Below, one piece after another: positions 1 to 5,949 of a DNA stretch of 6,713 bases; within the stretch, counting starts at the first letter, position 1; every line of letters begins with the position of its first letter. The translations under genes and the position numbers were made by a program. The notes beneath the pieces were generated by a model, which searched no databases, was not told the origin of the DNA, and saw only the letters and a program-made list of their open reading frames with translations. Location of the stretch: assembly GCA_023230565.1 (NCBI GenBank), contig JALNXD010000080.1, positions 1 through 6,713 of the forward strand, given 5' to 3'. Origin of the DNA: Syntrophales bacterium (GTDB lineage Bacteria; Desulfobacterota; Syntrophia; Syntrophales; UBA2210).

Positions 1-466
1 ATGCTTTCAGCATCATGGTATCGGAGACGTAGAATGCCTCAGAGAAATCTATGGAGTAGATACGTCCGCCAGCCTCACTCATCTGGATTTTGTCGTCCGT
101 GTCGATCAGAAGATTGAGTGCGAACTGGGCAGTGATATCTTGCTGCATTTGATCGGACAGGTGAGCCGGATCCATGGGTTTCAGCCCTTCGATAAACTGG
201 ATTGCAACACCATACATGGAAGGAAACTTCTCACTGGGCCTTAGCAGATAAGCGTGTGGCGTCGGGGCACCAATCTTGTATCCGAGCCAGCTGCCCACCA
301 GTTCATTGGCAGCGTTGTGAAGGCAGGCATGCTTTACGATGTATTTCCTGCCAGATTTGTCGGTCGCTAGCATGAGCGGACCGGATAAACCCTCGATGAA
401 TCCAGGATTGGATTTTACTCGGGGATCGGTAAAATGCTTGAAGGTCAGAGTAGATGAATCAAGCAT
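1..466 (-). CDS. HipA-like kinase, C-terminal part outside the window
   Basis: An open frame of 155 codons starts at the ATG at 466 and runs off the left edge without a stop. GAGGAAG (475-481, read on the minus strand) lies 8 nt before the start. I see a HipA_2-like small kinase fold: a beta-strand lysine in KYIVKH (K45), a helix glutamate in NELVGSWLG (E55), the APTPHAYLL strand, a hinge-like AIQFIEG (88-94), and a metal-binding-type aspartate in YSIDFSEAF (D140). The family phosphorylates proteins or other substrates in the cytoplasm; HipA itself is a toxin acting on glutamyl-tRNA synthetase. The expected catalytic loop (D-x-H-x-x-N) is represented only by a degenerate IDTDDKIQM (121-129), so activity is uncertain. 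The gene lies 115 nt downstream of the Ser/Thr kinase in the same direction and may be the last gene of that operon. The family call is from motif shape only. A divergent PI3/4-kinase-like or aminoglycoside-phosphotransferase-like protein is the alternative. Confidence 0.72.
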   Translation of the reverse strand, partial: MLDSSTLTFKHFTDPRVKSNPGFIEGLSGPLMLATDKSGRKYIVKHACLHNAANELVGSWLGYKIGAPTPHAYLLRPSEKFPSMYGVAIQFIEGLKPMDPAHLSDQMQQDITAQFALNLLIDTDDKIQMSEAGGRIYSIDFSEAFYVSDTMMLKA

Positions 467-508
467 GACAGTCACTTCCTCATAATCCCGGAATGATTCT
501 TGAACCAG

Positions 509-541
509 GGGGATGGTTTCGCGCCATCCCCTTATTTTTTT
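509..541 (+). terminator. Rho-independent terminator-like hairpin facing the plus strand
   Basis: A perfect 8-bp GC-rich stem, GGGGATGG (509-516) and CCATCCCC (524-531), closes a 7-nt loop. On the plus strand it is followed directly by TTATTTTTTT, the standard intrinsic terminator shape. On the minus strand, which carries the flanking genes, the hairpin is preceded by the A-run and followed by mixed sequence, so it should not terminate the operon. No plus-strand gene precedes it. It may stop antisense transcription, or it may serve as a leader hairpin for the HipA-like gene. Confidence 0.7.
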
Positions 542-581
542 GCTCTTTTTGAAGTTTGACTTACTTTGCCTTTCCGACACG

Positions 582-1676
582 TCACTTGCAATCACACGGC
601 TTTCCCTGTACGCCTGTTGCTGCATTAAGTTTCAGCAATTCATTCAGCATCTCGGTTGCCGAAGGAAAACGGTCCTCGGGTCTGTAGGCACAGGCTTTAA
701 GGATTATCGATTGCAGCGTCTCGTCTGTTCTCAGGAGCCGGGGAAGTTGTGCGCCTGAGAAGCGCTGATACAGGGCGGCTTCCTTAGATATAGAACTTCC
801 GGACCCCAGGAGTTCGTACATGACCAGCCCAAGTGAATAGGTGTCAATATTGTAGGAGAATGACCTCCCGGCATAAACTTCTGGTGCCATGTACTTCAGC
901 GTGCCAATCTGGTCAGAATTTCGTTTTTCTCCGCATTTAGTCGATGCGCTGAAATCTCCCAATTTGTATCCGCCCCATTTGTTAACGTAGATATTGGAGG
1001 GTTTCACATCGCAATGGATAACGCTGTTTTTCTCACAAAATTCCAATGCTTTGCAAATGTCAATCCCTAGCTGGATTACTTCTTCCTTTGACAGTCTTCT
1101 TGAACGGAGCAGATCGGAGAGAGGCTGAAGCAGTTCCATGCGAATAATAATATCCTGGGAGCCATCGCTGTTTTCAACTGCATCGTGATCCTCATAATCG
1201 ACGATATAGCCGGTTCCCTTTAATCCGACCATGTTATCCAGTTCTATCTGTACCATCTCGGAGGCGTCATATACGCGATGAGTAATGTCTGTCTTTTCTA
1301 TGTCAAAAAATTGAAAAGAGGAGTGTATTACTTTGATTGCAGGCTTATACTGACTCCCTGTGTGATGAGCTTCATAAACAGTGGAGATGCTGCCTTTCCC
1401 GATGCATTTGTCTATCTTCCAGTGGGTCATGACAATGTCCCCAATATCAATGGCGTCCCGGTGGGTGCCTTTTAAAGGAATAAAATCTTCTCGAGATACA
1501 GTATGATTCAACGGATCTGCATATTTGGATAGCATCAGCATGGTACAGTCAATTAATCCGGGAATTCGGCTTACTGCCTGATTGAATTTTTCTGCCGATT
1601 CAAACAAGCCGTCTATGTGGATATTTACATTATCAGCATGTTCGATATTGTAGATTTTCTCGGCTTCCTGCTTCAT
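582..1676 (-). CDS. Hanks-type Ser/Thr protein kinase with N-terminal IYNIEH motif
   Basis: A cytoplasmic protein kinase of 364 residues; no transmembrane segment or PASTA repeats are seen, unlike PknB/PrkC. The kinase domain runs from about residue 80 to 350: glycine loop GKGSISTV (93-100), VAIK-like AIKVI with K115, likely helix-C glutamate E145, catalytic loop HCDVKPSN (221-228; D223, N228), metal-binding DFS (D241-S243), GTLKYMAPE (258-266), DTYSLG (278-283) and the late arginine R336. All residues needed for phosphotransfer are present. HRD is HCD (a non-RD kinase) and DFG is DFS. Residues 3-16 (QEAEKIYNIEHADN) form a tag shared with two upstream operon proteins; about 60 residues of unknown fold follow. 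The start overlaps the ATPase stop as ATGA, and AAGGA sits only 1 nt before the ATG, so translation probably depends on termination-reinitiation. Substrate unknown; operon partners are plausible targets. Confidence 0.93.
   Translation of the reverse strand: MKQEAEKIYNIEHADNVNIHIDGLFESAEKFNQAVSRIPGLIDCTMLMLSKYADPLNHTVSREDFIPLKGTHRDAIDIGDIVMTHWKIDKCIGKGSISTVYEAHHTGSQYKPAIKVIHSSFQFFDIEKTDITHRVYDASEMVQIELDNMVGLKGTGYIVDYEDHDAVENSDGSQDIIIRMELLQPLSDLLRSRRLSKEEVIQLGIDICKALEFCEKNSVIHCDVKPSNIYVNKWGGYKLGDFSASTKCGEKRNSDQIGTLKYMAPEVYAGRSFSYNIDTYSLGLVMYELLGSGSSISKEAALYQRFSGAQLPRLLRTDETLQSIILKACAYRPEDRFPSATEMLNELLKLNAATGVQGKPCDCK
1629..1670 (-). other. Shared IYNI motif, copy in the kinase N-terminus
   Basis: Codons 3-16 of the kinase read QEAEKIYNIEHADN. 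The core matches the copies in the 216-residue and 300-residue proteins upstream. Compared with the 216-residue protein, the core codons for QEAEKIYNI differ only at third positions, so the peptide rather than the DNA is conserved. I infer a docking or homotypic assembly tag. Confidence 0.75.
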
Positions 1677-3967
1677 ATCCTTGCTCGCTCCATCATCATG
1701 TCGTAGTGGGGCTTTTGCCCAAGCCGGTCGAAGATCATCTCAAAAGTCCAGCGGATCTGGTCGACATCAGCTCCGTCGCTGACGTAGTTCATATCGCCTT
1801 CAACACCGGCACCCATGTACTGGAGCATTGAATCCGCAAGATGGAAGAGCGTCATATCGGGAGTTCCATCAGGCTTTGTGCCGATAAATCTGTCCCTGTT
1901 TTTGATAAGGATTTCTTCACGCAGGCCCAAACCGTCCTTACCACACATGTCCAGGAAGTAGAAGTCGAGGATGCGATGGATGACATTCATCAGCGGAATC
2001 TCGTTCTTCAATTCCATGTACTCTGTCCATAACGCGGCGTAGGCGTTTTTGACTGGGTTGTAGTTTTCATCCTCACCGGCTTCGGATTTGCTGTGCCTGA
2101 TACACGGCGAGATGGTTGAGCAGTTGTCAACCTTGTTGATCTTGTAGAAATTAACGCAGGGGAAGCGCCCGACCTGATTGTACGTGATGCCGCGATGGAA
2201 TTGCGCATTATGGGTCAGAATGAAGAGTTGCTTGATGTAATCACCCTTGACTGTCTGTCCCCGGTAATCAGTGTTGTTGTAGCAAACCTCAATCATTTCA
2301 CGGACAAGGGAGCTGATGATGAACAGCGCATTCCCGTCGAGTGAAGAAACCGGGTCGTCGATGACTACGATCTTATCTTTCAGCACGCCGTTTTCATCAC
2401 AACCCTTGACACGGTTGTAGAAATAAAGGAACGAGAGAAAGTGACGTTCACCGTCGCTCAAACGGACAGCAACCTTCTTATCTCCACGGACGACCTTGTA
2501 GGCATCCTTTGTCATATCACTCTTCACAATTTCAAAGCCCTCAAAACCGGAATCGCGGAGAAGGCGGTTCATGCCGTCGATCGCCGCCTGGATAGTGGTA
2601 GAGGCGGTGCCAAGTTCTTCCAGGCTTTTCTTTATTACGAATAGTTCCCCTGTTATTTTTATGGACTCATCATCCAGAGCCTTCCTTGCGGCTTTGTCGT
2701 CTTCCTGAGCGGTGTGATAGGTATCCACCTCGCCCTGCAGTCGGTAAGCGACCAAAGCCCAGACATCCCGTACAGCCTGGTTCTGGTTTTCCTCCAGTTT
2801 CTCCACAATTTCGTTATTTTTGCGAATATCCTCGTTGCACTGATGGATGATGTAATTCATATCAAGTAGCATGGGGGAGAGGTCTTCCATTTCAACAGGC
2901 GTTGCCGGATCCTTCAGTTTCTGGTCTACCACATTAGCGATATGCCGGAAAGCGCGCAGGAAGTTCTCGACCATGGGCTTCAGCTTTTCAAGTTTTTCAG
3001 CTGCGGCAGGCAATGTGTCCGTTTCTATAGCGCGTTTGAGAATCTCGTAGACGGGTCCCATATGCTGTATGTAGACCTGAGGGAAATCGTGGATAGCTTT
3101 GATTTTCCTTTGGTACTCATCATCAAAGCAAGAAGAGTAGAAGGCTTCATAGTCGACAGGCAGCTTTTGCCCGCAGTATGGGCAGGCTCCTTCTGCTGCA
3201 TCGTGGAATTTCTGATGGCCTTCTTCCACCCATGCCAGCGCACCGATGTCCTGAATGAATTTAGCGTATTCGGTTGAGCCTTTGCTACGGATTTCTTCAC
3301 TAAGGAGCGGGCAAGTCGGAATGGCTGCGATGTGGTCATCGCCATCAAGCTCCGTCAGATACGGATAGGTGCGGGCACCCTCTGTAAAAGCGGCAAGAAA
3401 CCGTTTTTCAAGTTCAGCCTCATCACAGTCCCTAGGCGCAGTACTGTTGACCTTTTGCGAAAGCTGAGGGTTGCGGGTAGCGCCTTTAAACGCCTGCTTA
3501 AACTTATCCCGCAGAACTTTGGTATTGTTCAGACAGGCTTTCTGGAAATTGCCCTCAGCTGTCTGTAATGCTTTCGCTGCTTTTTCCCGCTCGCCGCCAT
3601 CACCGTCAATTTCCGTCTGCCTTCTTTGCAGAACCTTCCGACGATCTTCCAGCTCTTTTATTTTCTTTTCGATCTCCTCTGTTTTTTTGCCCTCGCTCAG
3701 GGAAAATACACCCTTGAGCCGATCGAGCGTTCTGAAATGCTGATCTATAAAATCCTGATTGTAAAGATGAATTTCATAGTTTGCCGGAGATTCACCCTCG
3801 GCCCATGTAAGTCCCGCGCCGTCGCCAAGCTGTCTGCCGAGCGATGTTTTGCCTGCGCCGTTCTTTCCATAAAAGAAATTGATGTAGGTAGGGGCGAAGG
3901 ACTCATCGGTGAATGTGGCTGTGTTCAGCGTGATGCTGCTGATTGCCGAAACTTTTTTCTCTGCCAT
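1673..3967 (-). CDS. ABC/AAA_13-type ATPase with zinc-hook-like CxxC (RloC/PrrC/Rad50-like)
   Basis: A 764-residue ATPase with a split ABC-type head. Walker A is GKNGAGKTS (34-42). A central region of about 400 residues is helical and charged, with CPYCGQ (C262, C265) resembling a zinc hook. The ABC signature is LSDGE (503-507), Walker B KIVVIDDP plus D-loop SSLD (532-544), and the switch histidine lies in FILTHN (H586). The order and spacing match the AAA_13 group, which includes the tRNA anticodon nucleases PrrC and RloC and many uncharacterised defence ATPases. The C-terminal 150 residues contain NVIHRILDFYF (661-671), a pattern I associate with this group. I cannot place the nuclease triad of PrrC, so anticodon-nuclease activity is not claimed. 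The start at 3967 has AGGAG 7 nt upstream, formed with the stop codon of the HTH gene; the end overlaps the kinase start. Likely role: a nucleic-acid- or nucleotide-sensing motor, or the effector, of this operon. Confidence 0.92.
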   Translation of the reverse strand: MAEKKVSAISSITLNTATFTDESFAPTYINFFYGKNGAGKTSLGRQLGDGAGLTWAEGESPANYEIHLYNQDFIDQHFRTLDRLKGVFSLSEGKKTEEIEKKIKELEDRRKVLQRRQTEIDGDGGEREKAAKALQTAEGNFQKACLNNTKVLRDKFKQAFKGATRNPQLSQKVNSTAPRDCDEAELEKRFLAAFTEGARTYPYLTELDGDDHIAAIPTCPLLSEEIRSKGSTEYAKFIQDIGALAWVEEGHQKFHDAAEGACPYCGQKLPVDYEAFYSSCFDDEYQRKIKAIHDFPQVYIQHMGPVYEILKRAIETDTLPAAAEKLEKLKPMVENFLRAFRHIANVVDQKLKDPATPVEMEDLSPMLLDMNYIIHQCNEDIRKNNEIVEKLEENQNQAVRDVWALVAYRLQGEVDTYHTAQEDDKAARKALDDESIKITGELFVIKKSLEELGTASTTIQAAIDGMNRLLRDSGFEGFEIVKSDMTKDAYKVVRGDKKVAVRLSDGERHFLSFLYFYNRVKGCDENGVLKDKIVVIDDPVSSLDGNALFIISSLVREMIEVCYNNTDYRGQTVKGDYIKQLFILTHNAQFHRGITYNQVGRFPCVNFYKINKVDNCSTISPCIRHSKSEAGEDENYNPVKNAYAALWTEYMELKNEIPLMNVIHRILDFYFLDMCGKDGLGLREEILIKNRDRFIGTKPDGTPDMTLFHLADSMLQYMGAGVEGDMNYVSDGADVDQIRWTFEMIFDRLGQKPHYDMMMERARI

Positions 3968-3974
3968 TGATGCA

Positions 3975-3981
3975 CTCCTTA
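3975..3981 (-). promoter_or_regulatory. TAAGGAG stop/Shine-Dalgarno fusion before the ATPase gene
   Basis: On the minus strand the TAA of the HTH gene (3981-3979) is the first part of TAAGGAG, and AGGAG lies 7 nt before the ATPase ATG. This fixes the ATPase start and suggests translational coupling. Confidence 0.8.
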
Positions 3982-4182
3982 TTCCGCCAATTTTCCGTCC
4001 TCTAATAGCTTGTCCACTTCAGACAAGCGAAACTTGTATTGTTTTCCTGCTTTGATCGTTGGCAGCTTCCCGCTTTTCAGCCAGTTCCTTATCGTATCCT
4101 GGCTGACACTGAGATGCTCAGCTACATCAGCAAGGTTGACCCATTTTTCTTCAGTTCTTACTTCCGTGCTATTCGTTTCCAT
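3979..4182 (-). CDS. Small excisionase/MerR-like helix-turn-helix protein
   Basis: A 67-residue protein that is essentially one winged HTH of the HTH_17/excisionase type: WVNLADVAEHLSVSQDTIRN supplies the recognition helices, followed by WLKSGKLPTIKAGKQYKF (wing) and RLSEVDKLLE. I chose the ATG at 4182 over the in-frame one at 4203 because AAGGAG lies 6 nt upstream of it, while the earlier start would sit inside the preceding gene. Such proteins bind DNA as excision factors, as regulators, or as small partners of restriction or defence modules. Its place between the unknown proteins and the ATPase, with 10-11 nt gaps on both sides, argues for a regulator or DNA-targeting subunit of this operon. 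No integrase or recombinase is visible nearby, so true excisionase activity is less likely. Confidence 0.88.
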   Translation of the reverse strand: METNSTEVRTEEKWVNLADVAEHLSVSQDTIRNWLKSGKLPTIKAGKQYKFRLSEVDKLLEDGKLAE

Positions 4183-4188
4183 ATGCTT

Positions 4189-4195
4189 CTCCTTA
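4189..4195 (-). promoter_or_regulatory. TAAGGAG stop/Shine-Dalgarno fusion before the HTH gene
   Basis: TAAGGAG on the minus strand contains the stop codon of the 216-residue gene (4195-4193) and places AGGAG 6 nt before the ATG at 4182. This decides the HTH start in favour of the 67-residue form. Confidence 0.8.
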
Positions 4196-4843
4196 TCTCG
4201 CAAACGGGTTCAGGCCCGCATCTCCGAGGACTTCCATAAGATCTATCTCTTTCACTGTCCAATGGCTATGGTTTAGCTCATTAAATTTCCTGTATCTGCC
4301 GCAGATGCCAAGCTCAAAAACCAGTTGGCTGATGCGCTCCTGCGGAACGGCAAACAGCGGGTGGAAATACAATTCGATGCCGTTGCTGCGGTTTTTGATG
4401 TCCGTGAGCTGCGCTACTGATGCGTAGTGGCCTTCATCCGTCCAGCCGTTATGCCTGTTCTCACAAGCCAGGATGCAGAGGAAGCTCTTTAGCTCCTCAA
4501 CTATCTCCGCTGTCAGCGGTGAAAAGCGATCTCGTAGTTCCTCTGTTATGTCATCCAACTCTACCAGGCACCGCTTCTTCTCGAAAGTGATATGGCAGTC
4601 CGTCAACATTGGCTCCTGACCGTAGACGATCAGGTTATAGTAATCACGGGAATATGTCAGAGGGGTAGCAGTATAACCCGGCATCCCCGGCAGACCTGAG
4701 GAGATCAGAATCTGGCTGGTGTGAGCGTGGAATTCGTTTATCATGTCAATGTTGTAGATTTTTTCTGCTTCCTGCTGAATTGCCTGTTTTGAGTTAGGAG
4801 CGGCAAGAGAGCCGGGCTGTCTATGTATAATCTCGTTGCTCAT
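4193..4843 (-). CDS. Conserved-looking protein of unknown function with N-terminal IYNID motif
   Basis: A 216-residue soluble protein that I cannot name. The ATG at 4843 is preferred over one at 4870 because AAGGAG lies 6 nt before it and the upstream one lies inside the previous gene. Residues 1-22 look flexible. Residues 24-36 (QEAEKIYNIDMIN) carry the motif shared with the kinase and the 300-residue protein. After a Gly/Pro-rich stretch (about 45-56), a globular domain begins at YSRDYYNLIVYG and runs to the end. It has alternating strands and helices and distinctive patches CENRHNGW, GIELYFHPLF, and a C-terminal NELNHSHWTVKEIDLMEVL. The layout (short tag, linker, single domain) fits an adaptor or sensor. 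I have a weak impression of similar proteins with a final 'NRTHWAIK' region beside defence genes in other bacteria, but cannot verify it. No catalytic motif is recognised. Confidence 0.85.
   Translation of the reverse strand: MSNEIIHRQPGSLAAPNSKQAIQQEAEKIYNIDMINEFHAHTSQILISSGLPGMPGYTATPLTYSRDYYNLIVYGQEPMLTDCHITFEKKRCLVELDDITEELRDRFSPLTAEIVEELKSFLCILACENRHNGWTDEGHYASVAQLTDIKNRSNGIELYFHPLFAVPQERISQLVFELGICGRYRKFNELNHSHWTVKEIDLMEVLGDAGLNPFAR
4736..4774 (-). other. Shared IYNI motif, copy near the N-terminus of the 216-residue protein
   Basis: Codons 24-36 read QEAEKIYNIDMIN. Nine consecutive residues (QEAEKIYNI) are identical to the kinase copy. The codons differ at four third positions in this core, all silent, which points to selection on the peptide. 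Confidence 0.75.
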
Positions 4844-4849
4844 CTGACA

Positions 4850-4856
4850 CTCCTTA
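4850..4856 (-). promoter_or_regulatory. TAAGGAG stop/Shine-Dalgarno fusion before the 216-residue gene
   Basis: The TAA of the 300-residue gene (4856-4854) is part of TAAGGAG on the minus strand, with AGGAG 6 nt before the ATG at 4843. It selects this start and implies coupling of the two motif-bearing proteins. Confidence 0.8.
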
Positions 4857-5756
4857 TCCGTTAAACACATCTATGTGCTCGATGTTGTAGATGGTCTGCG
4901 CCTGCTGGTGATAGATGCGACCGTTGTTGTTTAACGTCTGTTCCGTTTTGTTTCCTTCCTGCCCAGCCCCATCCTCTATTACTTCTGCTTCAATGACTTC
5001 AGACTCGGCTTCATCGGCCGGGTCTTTTTTTGTTTCTTCCGTATATTTTTCGGCCTCTTCCGCAGCCCCGGTCGCGCCAAACAGATCAAAATCGAACTCC
5101 TTGGTGTATTTCGCCTCGAATCCTTTCTTGAAGCGCCACTTGGCACCTATCTCATCCGCTCTTTCATGAAGCGCCTCAAAGGTAGCACGCCCGGCTTCAT
5201 TATCGGGCCGGTTTGTGATGATGAAATGCCAGATGCCGAGGAGCAGAGAAGAGAGACAGTAGTGATCGAGGGAGAGCAGTTCGGATTTGGTGACGGGGAT
5301 TTCAGAAAGATAGAAGACAGTTTCCGGCTTGATGAGCTGATCCTTGGTGATGAGGGTGAGAAGCGCCTGGATGAGCCATTTCATCCGCTCATCAGAATCG
5401 GTACGCAGGAAGCTGTCGATAAACTCATCCATTTTCCGGCATTCGGTTATGTACTGGGTCTTTACCCGCTCATCAAACGCTTTGATTTCAACATCATCAT
5501 CGAAAGGAAGGTTAATCCCAAAAGAAACCTTGCAGGCACGGTAATCGGTAGTGTCCCCCTCAAAGGTTCTCCCGGCAGGAGGCTGTTCAAATGAGGGCAT
5601 CAGAAACTGTATAAGTCCCTCGAGTATGTTCCGATTGCTGACTCTATCCTTTTTGCCGCTCCGCAGTTGTCTGCGTGAGGCGGCTTTTCCTTTTGCCTCC
5701 GTAAGCAGCACCAGAAAGATGCCGCCGCAGAGGTACGGAATGGGTTTGCTTTTCAT
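4854..5756 (-). CDS. Protein of unknown function with acidic linker and C-terminal IYNIEHID motif
   Basis: A 300-residue protein, first gene of the minus operon; start supported by AGAGG 7 nt upstream (5764-5768). Residues 1-20 (PYLCGGIFLVLL) are hydrophobic. They could be read as a membrane segment but are followed by a mostly soluble helical domain, so I favour a buried helix. The domain continues to about residue 222, with marked patches LPFDDD, SLLLGIWHFII and NRPDNEAGRATFEALHE. Residues 228-278 are rich in Glu/Asp/Ala/Gly/Asn and look disordered. The last 17 residues contain QQAQTIYNIEHID (284-296), ending only four residues before the stop. The design is a folded domain, a tether and a terminal tag, as expected of an adaptor presenting an interaction motif. 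I cannot assign a family or reaction. Similar N-terminal wording ('PYLCGG') seems familiar from hypothetical proteins in Bacillota, but I cannot confirm this. Confidence 0.85.
   Translation of the reverse strand: MKSKPIPYLCGGIFLVLLTEAKGKAASRRQLRSGKKDRVSNRNILEGLIQFLMPSFEQPPAGRTFEGDTTDYRACKVSFGINLPFDDDVEIKAFDERVKTQYITECRKMDEFIDSFLRTDSDERMKWLIQALLTLITKDQLIKPETVFYLSEIPVTKSELLSLDHYCLSSLLLGIWHFIITNRPDNEAGRATFEALHERADEIGAKWRFKKGFEAKYTKEFDFDLFGATGAAEEAEKYTEETKKDPADEAESEVIEAEVIEDGAGQEGNKTEQTLNNNGRIYHQQAQTIYNIEHIDVFNG
4869..4907 (-). other. Shared IYNI motif, copy at the C-terminus of the 300-residue protein
   Basis: Codons 284-296 read QQAQTIYNIEHID. The IYNIEH core is identical to the kinase copy although the tag is at the opposite end of the protein. 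It follows an acidic, probably disordered linker. Confidence 0.75.
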
Positions 5757-5776
5757 TACTTTACCTCTTTTTGCAA

Positions 5777-5813
5777 TTTGCGAACTTCGCTAACTCCGCT
5801 AACACTTGCGAAC
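5777..5813. repeat. Four degenerate 9-bp repeats ending in AAC, possible operator
   Basis: On the plus strand the units are TTTGCGAAC (5777-5785), TTCGCTAAC (5786-5794), TCCGCTAAC (5795-5803) and, after one spacer base, CTTGCGAAC (5805-5813). The outer two match each other in 8 of 9 bases, and so do the inner two. GCGAACTTCGC (5780-5790) is also a perfect palindrome around one base. The array lies 20-57 nt before the first operon start, inside the predicted leader. It could be an operator for the HTH protein or for the sigma-like protein, or an RNA element. Confidence 0.5.
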
Positions 5814-5847
5814 CGTTTCCTGGTTCTCAGGCGAAGTCCAGGTTTTA

Positions 5848-5889
5848 CCTCAGAAGCTCAGAGATGGCTTCTGGGGCCTTTTAAAGGCC
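5848..5889. promoter_or_regulatory. Hairpin plus adjacent palindrome in the operon leader
   Basis: CCTCAGAAGC (5848-5857) pairs with GCTTCTGGGG (5867-5876) as a 10-bp stem with one G-T pair and a 9-nt loop. The interrupted palindrome GGCCTTTTAAAGGCC (5875-5889) abuts it. On the plus strand the first hairpin is followed by CCTTTT, a weak terminator shape. On the minus strand the pair lies in the leader and could attenuate or protect the mRNA. Confidence 0.45.
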
Positions 5890-5940
5890 TCCGTAGTTCG
5901 GGTTGGTTCAGATCAGTTCGGAACAAAACCCAACAAATCA

Positions 5941-5949
5941 ATTATAGCA
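5941..5949 (-). promoter_or_regulatory. Extended -10 promoter for the minus-strand operon
   Basis: The minus strand reads TGCTATAAT: a perfect TATAAT (5946-5941) with the TGn extension. The -35 is poor (CTGGAA about 18 bp upstream is the best I see), as is common for extended -10 promoters or regulated ones. Transcription would begin near 5934, about 178 nt before the first start codon. Confidence 0.6.

Noticed and set aside
1673..2140. PrrC/RloC anticodon nuclease active site in the ATPase C-terminus
   Set aside because: I could not place the Arg-Glu-His triad with confidence, so only the ATPase is called.
2942..3277. Open frames of 60-115 codons on the plus strand within 1841-5594
   Set aside because: They lie opposite clear conserved genes, have no good ribosome sites and no recognisable domains; they are shadows.
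4183..4203. Longer start for the HTH protein at 4203
   Set aside because: It overlaps the preceding gene and its added residues are encoded by the ribosome site of the 4182 start.
4844..4870. Longer start for the 216-residue protein at 4870
   Set aside because: The start lies inside the previous gene and has no Shine-Dalgarno; the ATG at 4843 has AAGGAG 6 nt before it.
4854..5756. N-terminal signal or membrane anchor in the 300-residue protein
   Set aside because: The hydrophobic stretch (about residues 6-18) is short, broken by Cys-Gly-Gly and lacks a strong basic start plus cleavage site; a buried helix is more likely.
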